Assembly (NCBI RefSeq): GCF_002846365.1
Contig: NZ_PJMW01000001.1
Coordinates: forward strand, 1,054,001 to 1,118,000
DNA length: 64,000 nt
Source of the DNA: Nocardia fluminea
Lineage (GTDB): Bacteria > Actinomycetota > Actinomycetes > Mycobacteriales > Mycobacteriaceae
Direction of reading: 5' to 3'
A model generated the notes under the pieces. That model made no database searches. It had not been told where the DNA came from and was given only the letters and a program-made list of their open reading frames with translations. Of this stretch, positions 49,965-58,631 are shown piece after piece (the first letter of the stretch is position 1; every line of letters starts with the position of its first letter). The position numbers and the translations under genes are program-made.

Positions 49965-50813
49965 TCAGTCGCGTGCGCGGGTGAGCCAGGCGAGCAGATC
50001 GGCTTCGACCTCGTCGCGGTTGGTTTCGTTGAGGACTTCGTGGCGGGCGTCCGCGTAGACCCGATAGGTGAGGTCGGCCAGGCCCGCGTCGCGGTAGCGC
50101 TGGACGAGCAGGTCGGACAGGCGCAGCTTGCTGTTGAGCGGATCCTTGTCACCGACCATCACGTAGATGGGCAGGTCGGCGCGCACGGAACTCGGATCGG
50201 ACAGTCGCGTCACGGCGTTGGCGGCGAGCAGGCCCATGTTGGCCTCGTCGATGGCGAAACCGCACCAGGGGTCGGCGTTGTAGGCGTCGACCTGGGCTTC
50301 GTCGCGACTGATCCAGTCGGCGTCGGTGCGGGTGGGCTGGAACTCGGCGTTGAAGAAGCCGATCAGGTCACCACCGGCGGCCGCGATCTCGCCGAACAGG
50401 CCGTCGACCGCGGTGGTGCCGCTCAGGACCACCTCGTCCACGAGGCCGGAATGGTCGAGCAGGTACTGCTGCACGGCGAAGGAGCCGAGGCTGTGGCCGA
50501 TCAGGGTGACGGGCAGCCCGGGATGACGTTCGCGCAGGATGCCGGTGAGCGCGACCTCGTCGGCGACGAGCAGGTTCCACCCGTCGGGACCGAGGTCACC
50601 CGGCACGGGACCCATGCTGAGACCGTGCCCGCGGTGATCGTCGGCGTAGACGGCGAACCCGAGCCCGGCCAGCCGTTCGGCGAGGTGCCCGTAGCGGTCG
50701 GAATGTTCGCCCATGCCGTGCGCGATCTGCACGACCCCGCGAGGCTCCGTTTCCGTGGGGAGCCAGCTCCGCACGTGGATCGTGGTGCCGTCGCTGCTGG
50801 GGAAAGTGAACAC
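49965..50813 (-). CDS. Alpha/beta hydrolase, monoacylglycerol-lipase-like
   Basis: A 282-residue serine hydrolase of the Hydrolase_4/monoglyceride lipase group. The oxyanion region is [20 protein letters not shown], then [10 protein letters not shown]; the nucleophile elbow is [10 protein letters not shown]; the acid lies in [11 protein letters not shown] and the histidine in [11 protein letters not shown]. Such enzymes release glycerol and fatty acid from monoacylglycerols. No signal peptide is seen. It follows the DoxX gene on the same strand and ends 28 bases before tyrS. Confidence 0.9.
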   Translation of the reverse strand: MFTFPSSDGTTIHVRSWLPTETEPRGVVQIAHGMGEHSDRYGHLAERLAGLGFAVYADDHRGHGLSMGPVPGDLGPDGWNLLVADEVALTGILRERHPGLPVTLIGHSLGSFAVQQYLLDHSGLVDEVVLSGTTAVDGLFGEIAAAGGDLIGFFNAEFQPTRTDADWISRDEAQVDAYNADPWCGFAIDEANMGLLAANAVTRLSDPSSVRADLPIYVMVGDKDPLNSKLRLSDLLVQRYRDAGLADLTYRVYADARHEVLNETNRDEVEADLLAWLTRARD

Positions 50814-50933
50814 GGGCGCTCCTGCTCGTACGGTGTTCTCGACGTGGTCCTCGATCGTCGCACCTGCGGTGGCTTCGCCCTATTGGGTTCCGCGACGAAA
50901 TCGGGAGCGCGAGATCGGCTCCGCAGCCGAAGG

Positions 50934-50991
50934 CTCGGCACGCCGATAATCGCCGGACCCCGACGGCTCCGGCGATTATCAGCGTGCCGAG
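50934..50991. terminator. Long hairpin after the DoxX gene
   Basis: CTCGGCACGC-C-GATAATCGCCGGA and its complement make a stem of about 24 bp with one mismatch and a 10-base loop. It begins eight bases past the DoxX stop at 50999. Confidence 0.75.
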
Positions 50992-50998
50992 TGGCAAC

Positions 50999-51424
50999 TC
51001 ATCGCACCAGCGCGGTGATGGTGGCGCGGCGTTCGTAGGCGATCCAGGCGAAGATCGCGGCCAGCACCAGCGGGAAGATTGCCATCGCGGGCTTGTCGGC
51101 GATGAAAGCCTGTGTCGCCGCGGCGAGCACGGTGAGCACGGACAGACCGGCGGCGGCCAGGCCGGACAGGCGCGGCACCATCAGGCCGATACCGCCCGCC
51201 ACCTCGACGACTCCGATGAAGATCAGCAGCGCGAAGGGGATGGTCAGGTTCTCGGGGGCGTTGTCCATCAAGGTGTTCGGGATGACGAGCTTCGGGCCGC
51301 CCGAGGCGATGAGGAAGAACAGGCCGAGCACGATCTGCAGGGTCCACAGAACGCGGTTGCGGATCTTGCCGGGGCGGTAATCGGCGGCGTCGGAGAAGTT
51401 CGCGGCGGGGGTCGCAGTGGTCAT
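50999..51424 (-). CDS. DoxX-family membrane protein
   Basis: A 141-residue membrane protein with four hydrophobic segments: VLWTLQIVLGLFFLIASGGPKLV, FALLIFIGVVEVAGGIGLMV, GLAAAGLSVLTVLAAATQAF and AIFPLVLAAIFAWIAYERRA. The pattern (IASGGPKL ending helix 1, EVAGGIGL in helix 2) fits the DoxX/DoxX-like family, linked to redox and thiol stress in mycobacteria. The ATG at 51424 is preceded by the AGGACGAGACC region. Precise role unknown. Confidence 0.85.
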   Translation of the reverse strand: MTTATPAANFSDAADYRPGKIRNRVLWTLQIVLGLFFLIASGGPKLVIPNTLMDNAPENLTIPFALLIFIGVVEVAGGIGLMVPRLSGLAAAGLSVLTVLAAATQAFIADKPAMAIFPLVLAAIFAWIAYERRATITALVR

Positions 51425-51531
51425 GGTCTCGTCCTTCGAGTCGGTCGCGCCGGTTGGTAGCGCGTTCAACAGATAGGACGGACCGTCGCCGGAAAACTCA
51501 TCGCTGCCGGCGAAGTCTGTCGAAATCGCCG

Positions 51532-52152
51532 CTAGGGCAGCGGGGCCGCGCGAGGGCTACGGCGGTAGACCGAGACAGCCGGGGAGGCCGGTAGCCAGAA
51601 CCGCCACGGGATCTCGGCGGCCACGCTCACACCTACCCGCGGGCCTGCGGCGATATCGGAAGCCGGCACAGGTGATTCCAGTTCGAGGCGCAACGCGGAG
51701 AACGGGTCGAACAGCTCGGTGCCGTAGTCGGCCAAGCTGATGCCCAGTGCGCTGCCGACATTGCCCGGCCCCCGTGCCAGATCCGTGTCCCTGCGGGCGG
51801 CGGGCCTGCGTTCGCGGGCGACCTCGATGCCCTCGACCACCTCCGCCGCCCGCACCAGGACCGCGCCGGCCTCACCGTCGTAGCCACCGGTCACGTTCAC
51901 ACACAGGTGAATTCCGTACGAGCGATACACATAGAGTCGCCCGGCCGGGCCGAACATCACCGCGTTGCGGGCCGTTGGCCCCGGCCAGGAGTGCGCGGCC
52001 GGATCGGGCCACGGTCCGCCGGGGTCGCTGCCGTAGGCCTCGACTTCCACGATGCGCAGCGCCACCGGATCCGACCACAGGATCGCGCCGAGCAACCTGC
52101 GGGCGGCGGTGGGGGGATCGACGGCCAGTTCCTGGGCAGACACGACAGCCAT
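51532..52152 (-). CDS. mpg: 3-methyladenine DNA glycosylase (AAG/MPG family)
   Basis: A 206-residue base-excision-repair enzyme that removes alkylated purines. It carries the catalytic region RIVEVEAYGSDPGGPWPDPAAHSW, with the glutamate of the EAY motif, then TARNAVMFGPAGRLYVYRSYGIHLCVNVT, the base-flipping Tyr segment, and the later LARGPGNVGSALGIS. Its place next to tyrS matches Rv1688. The start is ATG 52152; a GTG two codons upstream is also possible. Confidence 0.94.
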   Translation of the reverse strand: MAVVSAQELAVDPPTAARRLLGAILWSDPVALRIVEVEAYGSDPGGPWPDPAAHSWPGPTARNAVMFGPAGRLYVYRSYGIHLCVNVTGGYDGEAGAVLVRAAEVVEGIEVARERRPAARRDTDLARGPGNVGSALGISLADYGTELFDPFSALRLELESPVPASDIAAGPRVGVSVAAEIPWRFWLPASPAVSVYRRSPRAAPLP

Positions 52153-52282
52153 TGTCACCTAGTCGGGCACCCACCCGCGACATTCCTCTGCCGCGCGTGG
52201 CCGCCGGTACGCCGAGGCCAGCGGCTTTCACATGACGGCGCTGCGCTGTCGGCCGCGCGGGACGCGCCGGTCGCGGCGCCCG

Positions 52283-53173
52283 TCATCCCAGCAGCTCCGT
52301 TCCCTGGTAGAGCCCGGCCAGCTTGCCGGGGTTGACCTGGAAGCGCAGGTTCTGAATCCGGCCGTCGACGAGGTCGAAAGTGAAAGCTGCGCCGGGGTTT
52401 CCGGCGAAGCAGGCCAGGGCGCCGAGCTCGCCGTTGATGTCGGCCGCGGTGAGTTCGAAGCCTGTGGACTGCGGTTTCGCGAGGACGCCCAGGATCCAGC
52501 GGGCGACGTGGTCGGGACCGTGCAGAGGGCGGCGGGCGGCGGTGACCACGCCGCCGCCGTCGGACCAGCAGGTGACATCGGGGGCGAGCAGGTCCATGAG
52601 GGCGTTGAGGTCGCCGCCCGCGCAGGCGGCCATGAACTGCGCGGTGACCTGCGCGCGAGCGGCCTTGTCGGTATCGAACCGTGGACGGCGCGAGTGGACG
52701 TGGTTCTTCGCGCGGTGCGCGATCTGGCGCACGCTCGCCTCGGATCGGTCGAGGGCTTCGGCGATCTCGGCGTGCGAGTAGCCGAACACTTCGCGCAGCA
52801 GGAACACCGCGCGTTCGACGGGGGTGAGGGTTTCCAGCACGACGAGCATGGCGGTGGAGACGGTGTCGGCCAATTCGGTGTCCTCGGCGATATCGGGCGA
52901 TGTCAGGACGGGCTCGGGAAGCCAGGGGCCGACATAGCTTTCGCGGGTCGCACGGGCGGAGGTGAGCCGGTTGAGCGACAGATTGGTGACCGTGCGGACC
53001 AGGTAGGCCTTGGGATGGGTGACCGTGGCCTGGTCGATGTCGTGCCACTTCAGCCAGGTGTCCTGCAGGACGTCCTCGGCGTCGGTGACGGTACCGAGCA
53101 TCCGGTAGGCGGTCGCGAACAGCAGGCGGCGATGTTCGAGGAACGGATCCTGATCGGACATACGATCTACCAT
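52283..53173 (-). CDS. ECF sigma factor, SigJ/ECF41 type with SnoaL-like C-terminal domain
   Basis: A 296-residue extracytoplasmic-function sigma factor. Sigma-2 is FLEHRRLLFATAYRMLGTVTDAEDVLQDTWLKW (residues 11-43) and sigma-4 is LETLTPVERAVFLLREVFGYSHAEIAEALDRSEASVRQIAHRAK. The last 110 residues form a SnoaL/NTF2-like domain (MAACAGGDLNALMDLLAPDVTCWSDGGG) that in ECF41 proteins controls activity in place of a separate anti-sigma factor. ATG 53173 has GGAG upstream. ECF41 genes are usually next to a carboxymuconolactone decarboxylase, oxidoreductase or epimerase; here the FAD oxidoreductase at 53243-54421 is upstream in the same direction. Confidence 0.93.
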   Translation of the reverse strand: MVDRMSDQDPFLEHRRLLFATAYRMLGTVTDAEDVLQDTWLKWHDIDQATVTHPKAYLVRTVTNLSLNRLTSARATRESYVGPWLPEPVLTSPDIAEDTELADTVSTAMLVVLETLTPVERAVFLLREVFGYSHAEIAEALDRSEASVRQIAHRAKNHVHSRRPRFDTDKAARAQVTAQFMAACAGGDLNALMDLLAPDVTCWSDGGGVVTAARRPLHGPDHVARWILGVLAKPQSTGFELTAADINGELGALACFAGNPGAAFTFDLVDGRIQNLRFQVNPGKLAGLYQGTELLG

Positions 53174-53242
53174 GTCGCACGCTCCGTCACTGTGGCGAAT
53201 CGGTGCGCGCCGAGCAGGAATCGGCGCCGGTGCGGGGGGTGT

Positions 53243-54421
53243 TCACGCGTAGGCGCGAGTCGCTTTGCCACCCTTGGACAATTGCACACTCATGGTCATC
53301 TTCTTGCTGGCCTTGAACGTCGGAACGGGGCTGCTGCTGACCATCTCCTTGTAGGTGCGCGCGGCCCAGCCGGTGAGGTAGAGGCGGCGCGGGGTGTCGT
53401 CGGCGTTGGTGAACTGGATGACCGCGTCGCGCCGGCCCAGGCTGACCGGCTGGTGGAAATACCCGAAGCGGAACGGCCGCACCGTCTTGCCGCGCAGTTC
53501 GGCGGCGATCAGGTCAGCGGTGTAGGCGGCGGTGGGCAGGCCGCTCTGACAGGTGCCGTGCACCTGCCCCCACCCCTGGCGGACGGCGGCCGCGTCGCCG
53601 ATGGCGTGAATCATGGGGTGCGACAACGACTTCAGTGTCGGGTCCACGACGATGAGGCCTCGCGCGTCGGTCTCGATCCCCGCCTCGGCGGCCAGCGGCG
53701 AAACCCGTACGCCGGTGGTCCACAGCGTCAGGTCGGCGCCGATCACGGTGCCGTCGGCGAGTTCGACCGCGTCGGGCCGCACAGTGGTGACGCGCACGCC
53801 GATCTCGCGGATGATGCCGAGCCGGTCCAGCGCTTTGTTCAGGTGGGCGCGGGCTCTGCCGCCCATCATGGCGCCCGGCTCGCCCGAGCTGATCAGAGTG
53901 ACGCGCAGGCCGGGGTGGCTTTCCGCGATCTCGGTCGCAGCCTCGATACCGGTGAGTCCACCACCGCACACCGCGACGGAGGCTTCCTGAGCCGCGAGGG
54001 TGGCCAGTTCGCTCGCGAATTCGCGGGCGAGACGCGGATCGTCGAGGGTGAAGGCGTGGTCGGCGACGCCGGGCACCAGGGTCGTCTCGGCGGTGCTGCC
54101 GAGGGCGTAGATCAACTCGTCGTAGCCGAGTTCGCCGGCACCGTCGACGTGGACGCGCTGCGCGGTGGCGTCTATCGCGGTCACCCGGCCCTGAACGAAT
54201 TCCACTCCGGTGCCGTCTAGGATTTCCGGGATGTCGTGGTGCGCGAGTTCCTGACCGGCGGCGATCTGATGCATCCGCAGCCGCTCGGTGAACCGGGCCG
54301 ACGGGTTGACCAGGGTGATCGCCACGTCCATTTTCCTGGTGCGCCGGGCCAGGCGGATCGCGGCCAGCATGCCGGTGTAGCCGGCGCCGAGGACGACGAT
54401 GCGGTGCGTGGTGGTGGTCAT
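53243..54421 (-). CDS. NAD(P)/FAD-dependent oxidoreductase (NDH-2-like)
   Basis: A 392-residue pyridine-nucleotide-disulfide-type flavoprotein. The FAD-binding motif is RIVVLGAGYTGMLAAIRLARR at the start, the NAD(P)-binding motif is ASVAVCGGGLTGIEAATEIAE in the middle, and the second FAD motif is PMIHAIGDAAAV. It resembles type II NADH dehydrogenases and the oxidoreductases coupled to ECF41 sigma factors. No redox-active Cys pair is evident. The ATG at 54421 has AGGAGA upstream. It probably forms an operon with the sigma factor gene downstream and is likely transcribed from the ECF41-type promoter at 54454-54480. Confidence 0.9.
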   Translation of the reverse strand: MTTTTHRIVVLGAGYTGMLAAIRLARRTRKMDVAITLVNPSARFTERLRMHQIAAGQELAHHDIPEILDGTGVEFVQGRVTAIDATAQRVHVDGAGELGYDELIYALGSTAETTLVPGVADHAFTLDDPRLAREFASELATLAAQEASVAVCGGGLTGIEAATEIAESHPGLRVTLISSGEPGAMMGGRARAHLNKALDRLGIIREIGVRVTTVRPDAVELADGTVIGADLTLWTTGVRVSPLAAEAGIETDARGLIVVDPTLKSLSHPMIHAIGDAAAVRQGWGQVHGTCQSGLPTAAYTADLIAAELRGKTVRPFRFGYFHQPVSLGRRDAVIQFTNADDTPRRLYLTGWAARTYKEMVSSSPVPTFKASKKMTMSVQLSKGGKATRAYA

Positions 54422-54453
54422 TGCGGTTCTCCTTGTCGGTGGGATGTTCATGG

Positions 54454-54480
54454 GACAAAGCAACCCGCCCCAACGTGACA
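54454..54480 (-). promoter_or_regulatory. Candidate ECF41-dependent promoter
   Basis: On the minus strand TGTCACG is followed by 16 bases and TGTC, about 30 bases before the oxidoreductase start. The published ECF41 consensus, from memory, is TGTCACA with CGTC after about 16 bases, so this fits with two mismatches. It would make the locus autoregulated. Confidence 0.55.
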
Positions 54481-54496
54481 ACCACATGGCGTGATC

Positions 54497-54518
54497 CAGG
54501 TCACATCATTGTGACCTG
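54497..54518. promoter_or_regulatory. Inverted repeat between divergent redox genes
   Basis: CAGGTCAC-ATCATT-GTGACCTG is a perfect palindrome with eight-base arms. It lies between the oxidoreductase and multicopper oxidase genes, a possible operator for a dimeric regulator not encoded nearby. Confidence 0.5.
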
Positions 54519-54597
54519 CGGGAACCCTGACCATCACGGGCAGGAATCAGGGACGAACCGGGGACGCACCCCGATGTGGCGCAGCGTTCGCGCCCCT

Positions 54598-54603
54598 ACC
54601 GTC
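54598..54603 (+). promoter_or_regulatory. -10 element of the multicopper oxidase gene
   Basis: TACCGT fits TANNNT and ends five bases before the ATG at 54609. No Shine-Dalgarno is present, so a leaderless mRNA is likely. Confidence 0.45.
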
Positions 54604-54608
54604 GATGC

Positions 54609-56123
54609 ATGGCTTCTCCCCCACGTCGGCTGCGCCGCGTCCTGCTCGGCGCGTGCGCCCTCGTCGTCGCCGTGGTCACCGCGATCGCCGCAGGGGTGAC
54701 GTGGACCTGGAACTCCGCCGACATCTCGACGGTCGGCACCACCGAGTTCACTCGGCCACTGCGCATTCCACCGCTGGCCGACTCGACCGTCGATTCCACC
54801 GGCACACGGGTGTTCGCGCTCGAAATGCGCACCGGGACAACCATGTTCGAGCCCGGCCGAGCCACCGACACGTGGGGGTTCAACGGCAGCTACCTCGGTC
54901 CCACCTTGCGCGCGGCCCGGGGCGAACGCGTGCGGGTCCAGGTGCGCAACCAGCTGCCCGAGGCATCGACAGTCCACTGGCACGGCATGCATCTGCCTGC
55001 CGCCATGGACGGCGGCCCGCACCAGATGGTCGACCCCGGTGGCTCATGGACGCCGGAATGGACTGTGGACCAACCGGCTTCGACCCTCTGGTATCACCCG
55101 CACCCACACGGCGCGACCGAGGATCACGTGCGCCGCGGCCTGGCCGGCATGTTCCTGATCGATGACGCACCGAGTGCGCGACTGCCCCTGCCGGACACCT
55201 ATGGCGTGGACGACATCCCGGTGATCGTGCAGGACATGCGCCTGCGCGGCACCCGGCTCGACGGAGCGCACGCGATCTTCCGCGACATCGGCTTTCTCGG
55301 CGACCGCACCATCGTCAACGGCACCCTGTCCCCCTATCAGGAAGTCGGGGACGAACTGGTGCGGCTGCGCCTGCTCAACGCCTCGACAGCGCGGATCTAC
55401 ACCTTCGGTTTCGACGACGCCCGCTCGTTCGCGATGATCGCCTCCGACGGCGGCCTGCTCGACCGGCCGGCCACCCTCGATCGCCTCCGTCTCTCACCCG
55501 GTGAACGCGCGGAGATCGTGGTGCGGGTGCGGCCCGGCGAGCGCACCGTGCTGCGCAGCGAGAAGCTCGCGGCGGGCCTCGACTTCTGGTCGAATCGGTT
55601 CTCGGGCGGTGACGACACGTTCGATGTGCTCGAACTGCGCGCCGCGTCGACCTTGCGCCCCTCCCATGATTTGCCGGAAGCCCTTGTGCCGCCGTCGATT
55701 CCCGATGGCGCGGACTCGGTCACGCAACGGCGCTTCGACCTGACCCTGTCCGGCATCAACGGCGAGCGCATGGACATGAACCGCATCGACACGACCGTCA
55801 CCCGGGGCACCACCGAGACGTGGATGGTGCGCAACGTCGACGGCATGCCGCACAACTTTCACGTCCACGACGTGCAGTTCCGGGTACTCGATTACGACGG
55901 CGGCCCGCCCCCGCCCGAGCTGGCCGGCGCCAAGGACACCATCTTCCTGCCACCGGATACAGCGACGACGCTGGTCCTGCGCTTCGACGGGCCCGCCGAT
56001 CCGACGACGCCGTACATGTATCACTGCCACCTGCTGTGGCACGAAGATGTCGGGATGATGGGCCAGTTCACCGTCGTCGAACCAGGTCAGCAGGCCGCGA
56101 CATCGCCGGGACACGCCCACTGA
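54609..56123 (+). CDS. Multicopper oxidase, membrane-anchored or exported
   Basis: A 504-residue three-domain laccase/CueO-like oxidase. All four copper-binding motifs are intact: HWHGMH (about residue 122), WYHPHPHG (about 160), HNFHVHD (about 414) and YHCHLLWHEDVGMM (about 470), the last holding the type 1 copper Cys and Met. The N terminus has RRLRR followed by a hydrophobic helix (LLGACALVVAVVTAIAAGV), so the enzyme sits outside the membrane; no strict twin-arginine motif is seen. Enzymes of this type oxidise Cu(I) or phenolic compounds. It ends in a His-containing SPGHAH tail. It is divergent from the FAD oxidoreductase. Confidence 0.95.
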   Translation: MASPPRRLRRVLLGACALVVAVVTAIAAGVTWTWNSADISTVGTTEFTRPLRIPPLADSTVDSTGTRVFALEMRTGTTMFEPGRATDTWGFNGSYLGPTLRAARGERVRVQVRNQLPEASTVHWHGMHLPAAMDGGPHQMVDPGGSWTPEWTVDQPASTLWYHPHPHGATEDHVRRGLAGMFLIDDAPSARLPLPDTYGVDDIPVIVQDMRLRGTRLDGAHAIFRDIGFLGDRTIVNGTLSPYQEVGDELVRLRLLNASTARIYTFGFDDARSFAMIASDGGLLDRPATLDRLRLSPGERAEIVVRVRPGERTVLRSEKLAAGLDFWSNRFSGGDDTFDVLELRAASTLRPSHDLPEALVPPSIPDGADSVTQRRFDLTLSGINGERMDMNRIDTTVTRGTTETWMVRNVDGMPHNFHVHDVQFRVLDYDGGPPPPELAGAKDTIFLPPDTATTLVLRFDGPADPTTPYMYHCHLLWHEDVGMMGQFTVVEPGQQAATSPGHAH

Positions 56124-56150
56124 CCTTGCCACCTCGACACCGTCGCGCTA

Positions 56151-56186
56151 AATTCATCACGTAGTGAATTCAACACACGATGAATT
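56151..56186. promoter_or_regulatory. Duplicated, overlapping TetR-type operator
   Basis: Two copies of the same imperfect palindrome (AATTCATC, five bases, then GTGAATTC or TTGAATTC) lie at 56151-56171 and, inverted, at 56166-56186, sharing the GAATTC arm. They end ten bases before the ABC ATPase start, ideal to block transcription. The TetR gene at the end of the operon is the likely owner. Confidence 0.7.
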
Positions 56187-56195
56187 GAGGCGACC

Positions 56196-56930
56196 ATGTC
56201 GCGCACCACACCGCCACCGATCGCCGTCCAGGTCGCGGACCTGACCGTCAAGCGCGGAAAACGCCCCGTCCTGCACGGCCTCACCCTGGACATCCCGCGC
56301 GGCTCGATCACCGGCCTGCTCGGGCCGTCGGGTTGCGGGAAGACCACCCTGCTGCGCAGCATCGTGGGAACACAGCTCGTGGAATCGGGCACCGTCACCG
56401 TGCTCGGTGAGCCCGCGGGCAGCGCCGGGCTGCGCCGCCGGGTCGGCTACGTCACCCAGGCGCCGAGCATCTACGCCGACATCAGCGTCCGCGACAATGT
56501 GGCCTATTACGCCGCGCTCTACGGCCGCGACCGCGACGACACCGAATCCGCGCTCGTGGCGGTCGGTCTGGCCGATCACGCGGATCAGCTCGGCGATCAG
56601 CTCTCGGGCGGCCAGAAGACCAGGGCGTCGCTGGCGTGCGCGCTCGTCGGCAAGCCCGAACTGCTGGTACTCGACGAACCGACGGTCGGGCTCGATCCGG
56701 TCTTGCGGGTGGAGTTGTGGAAGCAGTTCCGCGAGTTGGCCGCGGCGGGAACGACTCTGCTGGTGTCGAGCCACGTGATGGACGAGGCCGAGCACTGCGA
56801 CAAACTGCTGCTGATGCGCGAGGGCGAACTGCTCGCCCAGCTCAGTCCCGACGAACTGCGCGAGCGCACCGGCGAACAGAACCTCGAGGCCGCTTTCCTG
56901 ACCTTGATCACGATGGGAGAGCACGCATGA
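56196..56930 (+). CDS. ABC transporter ATP-binding protein
   Basis: A 244-residue ATPase of the drug/antibiotic exporter (DrrA-like) group. Walker A is GPSGCGKTTLL, the Q-loop is GYVTQAPS, the signature is DQLSGGQKTRASLACAL, Walker B is LLVLDEPTVGLD and the switch His is in LLVSSHVMDEAE. It is coupled to its permease by an ATGA overlap at 56927-56930. The operon is preceded by the duplicated operator and followed by the TetR gene, so it looks like an inducible exporter. Confidence 0.95.
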   Translation: MSRTTPPPIAVQVADLTVKRGKRPVLHGLTLDIPRGSITGLLGPSGCGKTTLLRSIVGTQLVESGTVTVLGEPAGSAGLRRRVGYVTQAPSIYADISVRDNVAYYAALYGRDRDDTESALVAVGLADHADQLGDQLSGGQKTRASLACALVGKPELLVLDEPTVGLDPVLRVELWKQFRELAAAGTTLLVSSHVMDEAEHCDKLLLMREGELLAQLSPDELRERTGEQNLEAAFLTLITMGEHA

Positions 56931-57688
56931 CCACCCTGCGCCCCTACACCGCTACGACCGCCCGGATCCTGCGGCAACTGCGCAACGATCACCGCACCGT
57001 CGCGATGATCCTGGTGGTGCCCGCCCTGCTGATGACGCTGCTGTACTTCATCTACCAGGACGCACCGCGCCCGCCGCACGCCCCGCTGACGATGTTCGAC
57101 CGCGTCGGCATCACCATGCTCGGAATCCTACCGTTCATCGTGATGTTCCTGATCACCGCGATCGCGATGCAGCGCGAACGCACATCGGGAACCCTCGAAC
57201 GGCTGCTCACCACGCCGCTGAGCAAGCTCGACCTGCTCGCAGGCTACGGCAGCGCGTTCTCCCTCGCCGCCGCCGCGCAGGCCGCGGTCGCCTGCGTGGT
57301 CGCGTTCTGGCTGCTCGGGTTGACCGCCGCGGGCAGTCCGGGCTGGGTCATGCTGATCGCGATGGTCGACGCGGTGTGCGGCGTCGGCCTCGGCCTCCTG
57401 GCGAGCGCTTTCGCGCGTACCGAGTTCCAGGCCGTGCAGTTCATGCCGGTGATCGTCGCACCGCAGATCTTCCTGTGTGGGCTGCTGGTACCGCGTGACC
57501 GGCTGCCCGAGTGGCTGGAGGCGATCAGCAATGTGATGCCGTTGAGCTACGCGGTGGACGCGCTCCAGCAGGTGTCGGTCCACGCGCAGCCGACAGCGGC
57601 GATGTGGCGCGATATCGCCGTCGTCGCCGGGTTCGCGGTGGTGGCACTCGGCCTCGCCGCGGCTACGCTGCGTCGACGCACCCCGTAG
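56927..57688 (+). CDS. ABC-2 type transporter permease
   Basis: A 253-residue membrane protein with six hydrophobic segments: AMILVVPALLMTLLYFIY, MLGILPFIVMFLITAIAM, AAAAQAAVACVVAFWLLGL, VMLIAMVDAVCGVGLGLLA, FMPVIVAPQIFLCGLLV and IAVVAGFAVVALGLAAATL. The REREGT-like RERTSGTLERLLTTPLS segment after helix 2 and the late LPEWLEAISNVMPLSYAVDALQ are hallmarks of DrrB-like exporters. It pairs with the ATPase gene; substrate unknown. Confidence 0.94.
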   Translation: MTTLRPYTATTARILRQLRNDHRTVAMILVVPALLMTLLYFIYQDAPRPPHAPLTMFDRVGITMLGILPFIVMFLITAIAMQRERTSGTLERLLTTPLSKLDLLAGYGSAFSLAAAAQAAVACVVAFWLLGLTAAGSPGWVMLIAMVDAVCGVGLGLLASAFARTEFQAVQFMPVIVAPQIFLCGLLVPRDRLPEWLEAISNVMPLSYAVDALQQVSVHAQPTAAMWRDIAVVAGFAVVALGLAAATLRRRTP

Positions 57689-57716
57689 CGAGCAGGGACC
57701 GACGAGAGGATCGAAG

Positions 57717-58352
57717 ATGAGTGACGGCGAAACCGGTTCCGGCACAGCGAAATCCGGGCGCACCGGACGCAGGCCGGGCAACGCCGACACCAAGCTGGCG
57801 ATCCTCGACGCGGCCCGGGTCCGGTTCGCCGGTGCCGGGTTCGACAAGACCTCGATCCGCGCGATCGCGGCCGATGCCGATGTCGACCCGGCGCTGGTGC
57901 ACCACTACTTCGGCAACAAACAGCAGCTCTTCGCCGCCGCGGTGGACTTCCCGGTCGACCCGGACACCACGCTCAGCGCCGTGGACGCCGCACCGATCGA
58001 CGAACTCGGCGCGACGATCGTGCGCGCGGTCGTCACGGTGTGGGACTCCCCCGCCGGTCCCGGTGTCGTTGCCATGGTCCGCAGCATCTTCGCGGGCGGC
58101 GATCAGAATCTCGCGCGCTCGTTTCTGCTCCAGGTGGTGCTGGAACGGGTCCGGGTGCGCATCGCCACCGCGGACGACGACGGTCGCGCCCGGGTCTCGC
58201 TGGCCGCGTCCCAGATGGTCGGGATCCTGACCGCCCGCAAGATCATCGCGCTGGAACCGCTGGCGTCGATGCCGATCGACGCCGTGGTCGATGCCGTCGG
58301 CCCGGTGGTCCAGCGCTACCTGACCGGCGAGATCGATACCGGTAGTTGGTGA
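57717..58352 (+). CDS. TetR-family regulator of the adjacent ABC exporter
   Basis: A 211-residue regulator. The N-terminal HTH is clear: AILDAARVRFAGAGFDKTSIRAIAADADVDPALVHHYFGNKQQLFAAAVDFP. The C-terminal ligand domain is of the type common in actinobacterial exporter repressors. The ATG at 57717 has GAGAGGA upstream, 28 bases after the permease gene, so the operon is probably self-regulated through the operators at 56151-56186. Confidence 0.93.
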   Translation: MSDGETGSGTAKSGRTGRRPGNADTKLAILDAARVRFAGAGFDKTSIRAIAADADVDPALVHHYFGNKQQLFAAAVDFPVDPDTTLSAVDAAPIDELGATIVRAVVTVWDSPAGPGVVAMVRSIFAGGDQNLARSFLLQVVLERVRVRIATADDDGRARVSLAASQMVGILTARKIIALEPLASMPIDAVVDAVGPVVQRYLTGEIDTGSW

Positions 58353-58397
58353 TTCAGCGCGACCTCACCGGCACCATGTCCGGCGGCACATCGCCGA

Positions 58398-58622
58398 TCA
58401 GGACTCGGCGACGAAGAACTCGTGCTCGGCGGCGGTGACGTCGCGGGCCTCGTCGATCAGCAGCACCGGGATGCCGTTGTCGATCAGGTAGGCGCGACGC
58501 AGCCGCGGGTTGTAGAGCACGCTCACATCGGCTTCGGTGCGCACCAGCTGCAGTGGGCCCTTGTCCTGGGGGCAGGCGAGCAGGGCGAGCAGGGTTGCGT
58601 CGATGGTGGATTCGTGCGCCAT
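58398..58622 (-). CDS. Trm112-like small protein
   Basis: A 74-residue protein of the Trm112/UPF0434 family. It begins with LLALLACPQDKGPLQ and ends with a strand-rich part (RRAYLIDNGIPVLLIDEA). Eukaryotic and archaeal Trm112 activate methyltransferases; bacterial members are less understood. Only one Cys (ACPQD) is present, so a zinc site is unlikely. It follows GtrA in the same direction, with nine bases between. Confidence 0.88.
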   Translation of the reverse strand: MAHESTIDATLLALLACPQDKGPLQLVRTEADVSVLYNPRLRRAYLIDNGIPVLLIDEARDVTAAEHEFFVAES

Positions 58623-58631
58623 GTGCCTAAC

